A DNA stretch of 64,000 nt from Branchipolynoe longqiensis (lineage: Eukaryota; Annelida; Polychaeta; Phyllodocida; Polynoidae). A program made the position numbers and the translations under genes. Below, piece after piece: positions 21,235 through 30,136 of the stretch. The notes under the pieces are model-generated. The model saw only the letters and a list, made by a program, of their open reading frames with translations, had not been told where the DNA came from and made no database searches. The number at the start of each line of letters is the position of its first letter. Positions within the stretch are counted from its first letter, which is position 1. Location of the stretch: the NCBI GenBank assembly GCA_030323885.1, contig CM059193.1, positions 59,044,042 through 59,108,041 on the forward strand, in the 5' to 3' direction.

Positions 21235-21759
21235 TGCACCTGTCACACCTTACCGGACTGAGTACCGGACACCACCGGACAAAGACTTGTCTAGTCCGGT
21301 GCTCTCCGGTACACAAAATGTATCGAAATGTATCGAAATGGAGTGTAAATGGGTCAATTGCTGCCGGACAAGCGGATAAGTACCATACATGTACTGTACA
21401 TGTACCGGACGAGAACCGGATGAGAACCGGATGAGAACCGACATGTAACGGATTGGTACCGGACATGTACTGGACAAAATGGAGACCAACGGATGGGTAC
21501 CAGACATGTACGGATGGGTACCGTTTGGGTACCGGACATGTACTGGACAAACCGGACACCAACCGGACACCTCAGTCCGGCAGTGTCTGGTAGAAGTTTT
21601 GCGCATGTTCAAAACTTGTACCGGACACCGCCGGACACCACCGGACACCACCGGACACCACCGGATGGGTACCGGACATGTAGCGGACATCGCCGTACAG
21701 TACCGCACAGTGTTCGGTTCTCGCCCAGTTCCCCAGTCCGGTAAGGTGTGACTGGTCCT
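21235..21759. mobile_element. Harbinger-like word-repeat element, GTACCGGACATG type
   Basis: Left CCTGTCACACCTTACCGGAC and right GTCCGGTAAGGTGTGACTGG are inverted. The interior is dozens of ACCGGACACC, TACCGGACATGTAC and AACCGGATGAG words. The near-palindrome AGTTTTGCGCATGTTCAAAACT lies at about 21595-21616. All open frames on both strands here (GTGHVR-like peptides) are products of the word array. Confidence 0.85.
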
Positions 21760-22859
21760 AGAGGGATTTAGTGTTAGAATCCCACTGTGCTTTTAACGTC
21801 TTTTGTACATTAGACTTACATGGTAATAAACTTATGGCTTCTGCATCTCCATAAGTTTAATGTGGAGATCATTAAAAATAGAAATTCCTACAATCAACCA
21901 AGGAACCGAAACATTTATTTATTTATATATTTTGGTAAATATGTTTATTCTGCTGAATAAGTCCTTTGTCAGTGCCGAAGCACTGGTCTTCCAGCCATCT
22001 ATCAATTCCAGGTTATCTACACAAAAGGTATATAGAGTAAGGTATACAATAACTATTGAACACACAATTTGCAGCATATAAGACAATGCAATTCTGTAAC
22101 CCCAAATTCCATAGCAATATGATAACAGTAGTGTCATATAATTAGATCAATATTAGTCAGATCAATGTGAGTATTTTTGTTTATTTTTATTTTGTTTAAT
22201 TGATACGGTATGTATTCTGCTCATAGCGTGCTTGTTTTTAATGCTGGACAGCTGTGAGGAATGTTATGGTGTATGCCCGGGTTCCGGTTCCGGGTTGGTA
22301 TCTGGGACATCCACCAGCATTTATTTAAGTAGTTAGTATCTATGTTATTTTTGGTATTTTTGGTGGGGAGGGTATAACTTCCTATGGTATAACTAATATC
22401 ATAGGCTAGTATGTACATCTAGTGAGATGGTAATAGGCTTGTGGATGAGGACGTGTTCCCAGAATTTGTTTGTTTGTTTTGTTTGCCACTTTCATTCACT
22501 TGTGCCCTGTCCCTAGTTAGTGCCTAGATGTGCCAGAACACATCCATACTCTTCGGGACTGTGACCATGTGCGTTGGCTGCGGTGTTAAATTGGTAATGA
22601 TAGTTCTAATGGTATTTCGCTGCTACAGTAATGCCAGCCCCATCTAGGACTTTCACCCATTCCAGAAATAGCAATCACAGACACAGCATTCACGACCGTG
22701 CTTAATGACGACTGGGACTTGTGGGACAGGCCTTGTTGCTAAGCGTCGTCCGTGAATCTTGCCTTCTTTATTAGCTTAGTGGTCAAGCAAGACTCACGAT
22801 TCGTGTCAACTGTCATGTTGCACCTTTACACCAGCCTTGGGCTAGGTTGCTGCTGTTGT
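21760..22859. other. No gene recognised
   Basis: AT-rich DNA with a small inverted pair (AAAGTTTATTACC-like) and short frames. Nothing supports an exon or a repeat family known elsewhere in the window. Confidence 0.4.
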
Positions 22860-22975
22860 TTGTTGGGGTTTGACGTCCTGGCAACATCTAAGGTCCTATC
22901 AGGACGGGTACCGACTTGTGACAGTGTGCATTGATGGCAACTTTATGATGCTGTCCCATTGGGACACAAGTCAGT
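22860..22975 (-). mobile_element. SINE A partial (tail half)
   Basis: Inverse class-A tail (GACGTCCTGGCAACATCTAA; GGGTACCGACTTGTGACAG) up to CCATTGGGACAC. A matching short continuation (GCCAGCCCCATGACCCGATA) appears at 23520-23560, so the intervening ~540 bp may be an insertion. Confidence 0.6.
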
Positions 22976-23509
22976 AGGAAATGAGGAGCATGGCAACCGG
23001 CCAATGGCATCCGGCAGATTGTCTGTGATCATATGTGGAGATAGTTGTTCACCGTTATGAAGTCCATTAGATTGAGCAATGTTGCTGTTGTCGTGTGTTG
23101 GTGGGAGTACTGCCAGGCAACGCCAAAGAGGAAACAGAGCCCCTAAGCGACTATCGTGCTCGGATAAATGTGTTAAAGCGGTCATAGACTTGTATTCAGT
23201 TGAAGGAATAAGCTTATCTTGCTGATCTAGTTGAATTTTACTAACAATAGTTCTCTTATTTTCATGAACTTTCTTATCTAATAATTCATTTACTTTTTTA
23301 TTTAAATGGTCATTATTATTTAAAGCATTAGTTGTTATATTAGATGCAGATATTGTTAAGTTGTTATTTTTATTAACGATAAAATTATTATTTCCCTTAT
23401 TTTCCCAATCTAACGGCTCATCTACACATTTAACTAAACGATCAATATTATTTAAAGCATCGGTTGTTATGGAAGATACTGATGTTGTGATCTCATTACC
23501 ATGTGGCAA
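22943..23509 (-). CDS. Unrecognised 188-codon open frame lying between SINE parts
   Basis: The frame occupies an AT-rich segment that appears to interrupt a SINE. The N-terminal half has a twofold internal repeat: an ITT(D/N)ALNN(I/N)D(R/H)L-type block occurs at residues about 14-26 and 57-69, each followed by a KVNELLDKK- or KCVDEPLDW-like charged stretch suggestive of a short coiled coil. The C-terminal third reads into GC-richer DNA and ends within SINE-like sequence. I do not recognise a family. The start Met is the first in frame and has no supporting context. It could be a fragment of a transposon-encoded structural protein or a chance frame. Confidence 0.3.
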   Translation of the reverse strand: MPHGNEITTSVSSITTDALNNIDRLVKCVDEPLDWENKGNNNFIVNKNNNLTISASNITTNALNNNDHLNKKVNELLDKKVHENKRTIVSKIQLDQQDKLIPSTEYKSMTALTHLSEHDSRLGALFPLWRCLAVLPPTHDNSNIAQSNGLHNGEQLSPHMITDNLPDAIGRLPCSSFPTDLCPNGTAS

Positions 23510-23560
23510 TTTATAGGAGCTGCCAGCCCCATGACCCGATATCCCACACAGTCACATTAG

Positions 23561-23890
23561 GTTGGTTGTTGGAGTTTTATGTCCTGGCAATATCTACGGT
23601 CATGTCAGGATGGGTACTGACCTTTGACAGCACACACTCATGGGAACTTCATAGTACTGCCCCATTGGGAGACCAGGCCACCCGCCAGCACCATGACCCG
23701 ATATCCCACACAGTCATATTATCCTGACACTGAGCTAACCAGTCCTTGCCCTATCCCAGTAATGTTGAGAGCCAGGCTAGGTAGCGACATGTATCAATTT
23801 TGTAAGTCATTGGTTTCACTCGGCTCGGACTCGATGCCCCGACCTTCCACACGGGAAGCCTGCACTCTTACCGATTCTGCAACCGCGTCT
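23561..23890 (-). mobile_element. SINE A, full length
   Basis: All parts in inverse orientation: tail GTCCTGGCAATATCTACGG, middle GTAGCGACATGTATCAATT and head ending ACCGATTCTGCAACCGCGTC. The B box is diverged (GGACTCGATGCCCCGACC). Confidence 0.82.
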
Positions 23891-23927
23891 ATTCACTTTA
23901 GTCTAGGTATTTATTTCGCGACTACAA

Positions 23928-25160
23928 CATGATTTCCAGCACCCATCTGCCCTCTGATGGCTGTGGTAAGAATTAATTTGCTTACTCTGAGTCTATGGCA
24001 TGTTCTGTGGGGATAGGGTCTTATGGTGCAGTCACACTACGATGTTTCTCCCGGCGTGCCGCCAATGCGCTAAATATATTCAACGCATCGAGAAACATCA
24101 AACTTTTCAGCGTGTTTTGAGAAAACTCGACACAGCGCAGCGTGTTGGCAGCGTGTTGCTGGCGTGTTATTGGTGCGCCGTCAACGTGCTTGATCAGCAT
24201 GTTATCACCGTGTTATCGCCGTGTTATTGGCGTGTCGCCAGCGCATTAAACCAAGTCGGCGGGTTGCAAGCGTGTTATCAACGTGCTATGGACGTGTTAT
24301 CGGCGGGTTGCTGGCACGCTATCGGCGCGTTGAGTGCGTGGGAAAGGTCTATAGCATTATATACTCAAACCGAACATGCTGATGACACGTCCGCAGAACG
24401 CTGGCGGACCGCCGCCGACGCGCCAGGAACACGTTCACACACGCCAGCAACACATCCAGATGCGCAAGCAACACATCCACATGCGCCAGCAACACGTCCA
24501 CACGCGCCAGCAGCACGTTCAACCCGTCGAGAACCGCTGGAGCAACGCCAATAACGCGCCCCAAACCCGTTGATAGAACATTACTCACGCGTTGACGGGC
24601 TGGTCGCAGGTGGGGGAAAATTCCACGATGTTGATGAACGTTTCTCAACGCACTATGAGCGGGCCGGCTACACGCTGGTAACGCGTGTCGACGTCCTGCA
24701 AACGTGCCCGTAACGCGCTATGCAACCCGTCGGCGCGCGTCGGCCAGCGTCGAAAGTTTTGTGCAAGCACAAAACTTTTGATGCTGCCCGACGCGCGCCG
24801 ACGTGTTGGTTCAGACTCAACGTGTACCGACGTGTACCGACGCGCCGGCAACGTGTCCCGACGCGTCCCAAAATTTCGCCCAAAAACCCAACACGTTGGC
24901 ACGCGTTGTCCAACGTTGGTGCAACACGTCGTAGTGTGACTGCACCATCATCGAGGATTTCCATCACTGACCTGTCCTCTGATGGCTGTGGTACGAATTA
25001 ATATCATCGATAGCAGCAACTCACTGATTGGCATGCTCAGTGGGGAAAGTGTCTTATAGAGGATTTCCATCACTGACCTGCCCTCTGAAGGCTGTGACAA
25101 GAACTAATGTCATGAGTAGCAGCAGCTCATTATACGACATTTTCTTGGGGAAAAGTGTTT
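23928..25160. repeat. About 105-bp tandem repeat, three units, one boundary occupied by a word element
   Basis: Units at about 23928-24022, 24954-25058 and 25059-25160 share GATTTCCATCACTGACCTG, CCCTCTGATGGCTGTGG and GGGGAAAGTGTCTTATA. The word-repeat element at 24023-24948 sits between the first and second units at the TCTTATAGAGG junction. Confidence 0.75.
24023..24948. mobile_element. Harbinger-like word-repeat element, GCGTGTT type
   Basis: Perfectly inverted termini ATGGTGCAGTCACACTACGA and TCGTAGTGTGACTGCACCAT. The interior is filled with GCGTGTT, CGTGTTAT, AACACGTC and ACGCGCC words. The near-palindrome AAGTTTTGTGCAAGCACAAAAC is at about 24755-24777, and a half version (AACTTTTCAGCG, GTGTTTTGAG) is near 24098-24120. 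TTA precedes the left TGGTGC and TCA follows the right GCACCA, so a decayed TWA duplication is possible. Confidence 0.85.
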
Positions 25161-25261
25161 AAAACATTTTTTTGTATGGGGTGTTTATGCTGTCCATATC
25201 ATATACGCTCGGATGATCTAGCTTGTTTTCAATGCTGGACACTTATCGGTCTGTGCTTCTT

Positions 25262-25365
25262 AATGCCTAGTACACACCTACCGTTTGTGTGCACCCACCT
25301 ACCGTATACGATCTAAAACTGCCCGTTTCGCACACAAAAATCGCTATGTGTGCGCTCCCCGCCTG
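25262..25365. mobile_element. Left-end fragment of another word-repeat element (CCTACCG type)
   Basis: TAATGCCTAGTACACACCTA then CCGTTTGTGTGC and CACCCACCTACCG has the familiar TAA + GCC...ACAC layout with its own words, but it runs into a SINE fragment after ~100 bp and has no right end. Confidence 0.5.
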
Positions 25366-25520
25366 ATTTCCCAGTGGGACAGCACTATAAAGTTGCCATG
25401 AGTGCACACTGTCACAAGTCGGTAGGTACCCATACTGTGCGCACTGTCACAAGTCGGTATCCGTCCTGATATGACCTTAGATGTTGCCAGGACGTAGAAT
25501 TCTAACATCCAACCGACAAT
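25366..25520 (+). mobile_element. SINE A 3' half with a small internal duplication
   Basis: CTGATTTCCCAGTGGGACAG through CCAGGACGTAGAATTC. The segment GCACACTGTCACAAGTCGGT occurs twice in succession. Confidence 0.7.
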
Positions 25521-25562
25521 CATATTAACTCAAACTGTTTCGATTAGGCGAAAGTACTATTG

Positions 25563-26114
25563 AGCCGTGTTTACACGGGGAATTGTGAAACGATCTAGAC
25601 AAATCGATTCATATGAAGCGATGTAGTGGTGCGTTTACACGAGCGAGTTTGAAAGTGTGTCGGCGCCGGGAACCAGCAGGCGCCTGTAGCCGGCAAGCAG
25701 TGCTATTTGTTTATTTTACACACGTCGATTCGACGCAGATGTAGCTGCTACGTTAATATCGCTTGGAATTTAAGGTTAATTTAATTAAATTTCACTATTT
25801 GAGTCTGTAATTCTGTTAAATATGATCGCATTCACTAGATTTCGGCGTAATCGGGCCCTAACACTGCCGGGCACCAGCGATTAGTTACTGCTCCCCCTGT
25901 AGCTGGCAAGCTGTACTATTTTATCCTATCTCCTCCCAGGAACCAGCTGAATCGCTTCATATAAACCACCTCCCGAAGTGGTATAGATGAACCGTCTCAT
26001 ATGAAGCGATTCAGCCCTAAAACGCCACAGCATCGCGTTTACACGGCAAATGTGAATCGATCTAGGCAAGGCGTTTCATATGAGGCATTTTAAATCGCCC
26101 GTGTAAACACAGCT
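25563..26114. mobile_element. Word-repeat element, TTTACACGG type
   Basis: Termini AGCCGTGTTTACACGGG and CCCGTGTAAACACAGCT are inverted and flanked by TTG (25560-25562, 26115-26117). Words CATATGAAGCGAT, GAATCGCTTCATAT and TTTACACG recur near both ends. The interior (about 25705-25850) contains TTTATTTTACACACGTCGAT and AATTCTGTTAAATATGATCG, the same core as in the elements at 19014 and 20478. Confidence 0.8.
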
Positions 26115-26378
26115 TTGGACAAGGTCGATGTTTTTAACTGACGAGGGGGGAAAGAAGAAAGGGGGAAATGGAGGAAAATTGTTTGTTGATTCTCACGTAC
26201 CTTTGTTTATATGAGCACACAGCCTACGTCCGCAGTCGTCTGCTCTCTAATACCACCTGCCGTCACGACTGTCTCTAACTAAGCACGCGCCATGTCGTTT
26301 GGCCTGGCCTCTGGTTGCTATGGTTACAGGTGAGATCGTGGAACATTGCCCCTCAGCGCGGGTTTTGTGTCAATCACG

Positions 26379-26942
26379 GGGGCCGTAATCGATTAACACG
26401 ACCCTGGCGACTTGGGTCACCCGAGTCGTCAGAATTTCAAATAGAGAAATGGAGTCGAGAAATAGACGTGCCGTGTGCAAAACGACCTGACCCCAGTAAC
26501 CCACCACCTCTTGGCTGGGGTTTGCTAGGAGCGATGAGGTCACATTTGTGCTGGTACTTGTAGGATAACAGCTACCAGTACAAGTCCTACGTGTTGTTTT
26601 AATGCTCTTTTTTTTTTAATAACCCAGAATGTCAGCTTCTACAATCATAAAATATTTTAAATCCTATTTTGCTGTACTTATATCAGTTACTGAAAAAAAA
26701 TATTAAGTTTTCGATTAAGCCATCATTTTTCCCACCACGAGCGTATTCGTTTATTCAACCCGGGTCTGTTGGATGTGTGCATGCGCCAAAAAGTGGCTCG
26801 GGTGACCCGAGTTGATTAATCGATTAAGCCCCATTTTGTCCACCCCCAAGCGTATTCGTTTATTCAATCCGAGTCTGTAGGATGTGCGCATGCGCCAACA
26901 AGTGACTCGGGTGACCCGAGTTGATTAATCGATTACGCCCCT
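26379..26942. mobile_element. TAATCGATTA / CCCGAGT inverted-repeat element, copy 1
   Basis: Left GGCCGTAATCGATTAACACG and right GATTAATCGATTACGCCCCT are inverted, with GGGTCACCCGAGTCG inside both ends. The right ~115 bp is duplicated: a first right end stops near 26829 (ATCGATTAAGCCCC) and a second near 26942. Copy 2 at 56461-56914 has one right end. The interior holds CCCAGCCAAGAGG-type and GTACAAGTCCTA segments common to both copies. Confidence 0.82.
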
Positions 26943-26994
26943 GGTGCGTGCGGTGAGTGACACCGTCGCCGCGGGGTCAGTCCGGGCATTGTTT

Positions 26995-27242
26995 ACACGG
27001 TGAGGGGGTGGGGGGCGGTGAGGGGGTGGGGTGGTGGTTGTGTTGGTGTTTGAGTGAGGGTGTGTGCGTGGGGGGGGGGTGAATGGGGATGGGTGGGTGT
27101 ATGTGTGGGGTGTGTGATCTGTATGTGTGTGGAGGTGTATGTGGTGTAGGTGTGGGTGTGTGTGATGATGAGGTGTGGGTGAGATGGGTGAGATGGGGGT
27201 CATTTATGTGTGTGTGTGGAGGTGTGTGGGGTGTGTGTGGGG
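26995..27242. repeat. GT-rich low-complexity tract
   Basis: GGGGTGTGTGTGGAGGTGTG-like sequence with no fixed unit. Pro/His/Thr-rich minus-strand frames are artefacts. Confidence 0.85.
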
Positions 27243-27458
27243 GATGCTGCCCCACTGGGAAATCAGGCCGCTGGCACCATGACCCAATATCCCACTGAGC
27301 TTACCAGTCCTTGCCCTATCCTATTAATGCCGAACGCCAGGCTAAGAAGCGACAAGTATCAATTTTATAAGTCATTTGCTTGACTCGACCGAGAGCCAAA
27401 CTCCTGATCTCCCACACGCGAGGTCCGCGCTCTACCGATTCGGCCACTGCGTCCGGTG
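27243..27458 (-). mobile_element. SINE A, 3'-truncated at the GT tract
   Basis: From the inverse of CCCACTGGGAAATCAGGC to the head ACCGATTCGGCCACTGCGTC. The tail is absent and replaced by the GT tract. Confidence 0.78.
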
Positions 27459-27529
27459 TTATTGAAAACATTGCACGACCCTTTACCTAATATTACACAA
27501 TAATCATTTTCCCCATAAAATCCTCAATT

Positions 27530-27645
27530 GTTGGTACATTAGTTGATTAAGTAAAGGAAATTTCACTTTCGGACAATTGTTCTTCCTCATTCCACTACTC
27601 CTTTCCCTATCCTAGTAATGCTGAGCGCCAGGCTAGTATCAATTG
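27530..27645 (-). mobile_element. SINE B 3' half
   Basis: Inverse class-B tail GTTGGTACATTAGTTGATTA and CTTCCTCATTCCACTACTCC, then the middle, stopping before the head. Confidence 0.72.
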
Positions 27646-28130
27646 GCAAATAGCCAATTTTTGTTTGCATTTCCAAACTTGTCTGGGTTCTCCGTAGAAA
27701 TTGCAAGACGATATTTAATTTTCCCTGGAACACAATTCCCTTGACAAAGTCGACAACTGGACCGTGATGATTGATTATTTAAAAGTCTGATGTGACATAT
27801 GGATCACTTCCCCGCTTCCGTGTTAATGGGATCTTCTCCCTCTCCCCCCCCCCTCCCTCTCACCCCTCCCCCCTCCCTCACCACACACACACACATACCT
27901 CCAGCACCACCTTACGTCGTACGTACGTGTGAGTGTCAGGATGAGTATTTGATGAGTAGGTCTCCGATTTCCGGTCAACGTTCCGCTAACAATCCACCGT
28001 ACAATTCCGCCGGAAAAAAACCCTGAAAAAAAAGATCAGATCGGTAGCTGGATAATTCCACACTGAGGATCACACAGTCTAGTCTACATCGGAAATTTCC
28101 TGCGTGCCTGTTCCCTTCCTGGGATTCGCA

Positions 28131-28194
<64 letters not shown>
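27646..28194. other. No gene; pyrimidine patch and (AT)n microsatellite
   Basis: CCTCCC/CACACA patch at 27840-27905, otherwise unremarkable. A ~58-bp (AT)n tract occupies about 28135-28194 and abuts the next MITE, whose TA target it supplies. Confidence 0.5.
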
Positions 28195-28197
<3 letters not shown>

Positions 28198-28688
28198 TTC
28201 AACCCAGTTAAACCAAGCTCGGTTAAACCAAATGATCGGTTAATCCAAACTTTGTTCAGCGGCCCGGCAAAATACTACCATTTATCATATAAAACAGTTG
28301 GTTAAACCAAAGTCGGTTAATCCAAACTATCGGTTAATCCAAACAATATTGTCGGACCTCAGGCCACTTCCGGTACGGTTAAATCAAACTTTCATGTGGT
28401 TATAATGTCATCTGAGACTTTTTTATATGATAAATGGTAGTATTTTGCCGGGCCGCCGAAAAATGTTTGGATTAACCGATCGTTTGGTTTAACCAAGCTT
28501 AGTTTAACGGGGTTATACTGTATATATAATGACAGTGTCCACATACATTGTATATTACATTCATAATGCACCCACGTTTTTGCCAAAACCAAGTCAAAGT
28601 CAAAGCCAAAGCTCGCTTAAACCAATGATCGGTTAATCCAAACAAATTTCTAGGGTCTCTTCAAGTTTGGTTTAACGGGGTTATACTG
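28195..28688. mobile_element. GTTAAACCA foldback MITE (TA target), copy 2
   Basis: Opposite orientation to copy 1 at 4066-4563 and nearly the same length (494 versus 498 bp). Ends CAGTTCAACCCAGTTAAACC and GGTTTAACGGGGTTATACTG. An internal TTTAACGGGGTTATACTG at about 28503-28520 repeats the terminal motif, matching the internal motif at about 4240 in copy 1. Confidence 0.85.
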
Positions 28689-28717
28689 TATATATATACA
28701 CATATATATATTTATAT

Positions 28718-28794
28718 TATTATTACATTACATAAGGAACACAAGATAGGAAGTTGTATTGAGCCAATAACTCTGGCTGGCCCCCTAAAGAGAC
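28718..28794 (-). repeat. Ngaro split direct repeat B (outer copy)
   Basis: TTACATTACATAAGGAACAC through GGCCCCCTAAAGAGACC; matches 29060-29137 with a few substitutions (AAGATAGG vs AAGACAGG; GTATTGAG vs GGATCGAG). It forms the 3' boundary of the element. Confidence 0.85.
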
Positions 28795-28813
28795 CTACCG
28801 CATAGTTTATTTG

Positions 28814-29060
28814 AGCAAAAATAGGAGGTGGAGTGGGCAGAAGGAGGGCGAGCAGGAGGCCACCTGGAGGGAAGGCGGGGAGTAGGGCTGCTTGGAGCAG
28901 CTAACCTGCCCTCCAGGCCGCACACCAACCACCAGCTCCACCTACCCAACACACTAAACTATACAAGTTGTCCAGGAGTTGGGGAGAAGACAAGTAGAGA
29001 AGGATAATAGGATAATTACATTGCATGAATAATATACGCATGAGAGTTTATACATAACAT
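28814..29060 (-). repeat. Ngaro split direct repeat A (downstream copy)
   Basis: GCAAAAATAGGAGGTGGAG to GTTTATACATAACAT, 247 bp, near identical to 33193-33439. Differences seen: CTGCCCTCC/CTCCCCTCC, AAACTATAC/AAACTTATAC, GAAGACAAG/GAATACAAG and CATGAGAG/CATAAGAG. Confidence 0.9.
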
Positions 29061-29137
29061 TATTATTACATTACATAAGGAACACAAGACAGGAAGTTGG
29101 ATCGAGCCAATAACTCTGGCTGGCCCCCTAAAGAGAC
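29060..29137 (-). repeat. Ngaro split direct repeat B (inner copy)
   Basis: Directly downstream of the recombinase ORF on the minus strand, and abutting repeat A without spacer, as the A-ORF-B-A-B scheme predicts. Confidence 0.85.
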
Positions 29138-29156
29138 CAAACCCCCAAGCAAGAGT

Positions 29157-29768
29157 TCACAACAATTGATCCAGGATCAAAGCCACCCGCATGTCGGTGG
29201 TCAGTCTCTCGGCCAAAGAGGCCTGGAGATACAGGAAGACAGCGTCTGACTTCCAGTCACCCCTCTCTTTTATCACTTCAATGGGTGCGCCACACAAACG
29301 GAGGAAGGTAGCACCCCCCCTCCTGAGACTGTGTGTAGAGAAATTATCCGGATCCAGACCTGCACCTGCACAGATCATCTTTAACACGCTCAGATAGTAG
29401 TTATAAGTCAAGGGGACGGAATGCCCTCTTCTAGGCATCCTGAAAGCCAAGGCTCCAGGGGGGGCCGGGCAATCTGCAAAGTGCTTCCTTACCCAGTACA
29501 CCGCACACAATGCCCTATTCCCCACATTAGCCACAGTGATACGGTGTACCTTTTCATTGTATTGAATGGTTTTAGATCTCCTCACGTGCAACATGAGACC
29601 CCATGGGTGGAAGGTTACATCCTTCCTAGCAAATGCACAATCTGAATCCGTCACGTGGCCTTTCCTTAACAAGGCTCTGAATGACAGTAACATCGCGGCC
29701 CGCACTGCGGTGTGCCCCAGGGAAGGTCGTAGCAAGTCAAAAACTTTTAGCAGCCCCGGGGGCAACAT
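29157..29768 (-). CDS. Tyrosine recombinase, catalytic domain
   Basis: This 203-codon frame carries the catalytic part of a DIRS/Ngaro tyrosine recombinase, the enzyme that integrates the circular cDNA. Visible landmarks: an N-terminal conserved Arg region (RAAMLLSFRALLRKG, residues about 23-37), the HSLRRGGATF box supplying the His-x-x-Arg pair (about 147-156), and GDWKSDAVFLYLQ with the candidate nucleophilic Tyr (about 171-183). It lies last in the element, immediately before repeat B. The Met at 29768 is only the first Met in the frame: the protein should continue N-terminally, and that part is present in another phase (29747-30136), so a single-base indel near 29770-29785 separates the two. 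The break could be a mutation or an error in the C-rich stretch there. Confidence 0.88.
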   Translation of the reverse strand: MLPPGLLKVFDLLRPSLGHTAVRAAMLLSFRALLRKGHVTDSDCAFARKDVTFHPWGLMLHVRRSKTIQYNEKVHRITVANVGNRALCAVYWVRKHFADCPAPPGALAFRMPRRGHSVPLTYNYYLSVLKMICAGAGLDPDNFSTHSLRRGGATFLRLCGAPIEVIKERGDWKSDAVFLYLQASLAERLTTDMRVALILDQLL

Positions 29769-30136
29769 AGGGGCGGCCTGCCAACACCGTCGCCTTTCAA
29801 GCGCCTAATACCTGTTAGACACTTCTTCACCTTGTGGCTGCGATAGTCAATGGGTGGACACTCTAAGTCCTTTAGGTGATTTGATAAGGCGCTCAGGTAG
29901 TTTCTGACTGAAGATGCACAGAGACGCCTAGCCAAGAAAGTCATATACAGGCAAACTTTGTCATCACCACAAGGGTAGGGTTCTAGCCTGTCCTCGAACA
30001 TTTCACAGAACTCCAAGTAAGCAAGAACCTGGACCGACCTTGTTTTCTGTGTGGATGCTGCGTAATGAGCCCTCTCAAAAACCCGCCGTTCCCTACCGAG
30101 GGCCTCCCAGTCTGCAAGAACCAATTCAACAATCAA
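29747..30136 (-). pseudogene. Tyrosine recombinase N-terminal (core-binding) portion, frameshifted
   Basis: This frame encodes the N-terminal helical DNA-binding segment that precedes the catalytic domain in Ngaro/DIRS recombinases: an ADWEALGRERRVFERAHYA stretch, then a YLEFCE and YMTFLARR...SSVRNYLSALSNHL pattern typical of SAM-like/phage-integrase N domains (residues about 40-100). It terminates in an off-phase tail (after GRPP) where the downstream catalytic frame begins 22 nt earlier in the other phase. Its start overlaps the end of the RT/RNase H frame by about 10 nt, the compact layout usual for these elements. Confidence 0.78.

Noticed and set aside
21167..21751. Overlapping open frames with GTGHVR/VRYPSG peptides on both strands
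   Set aside because: Product of ACCGGACATGTAC word arrays within a mobile element.
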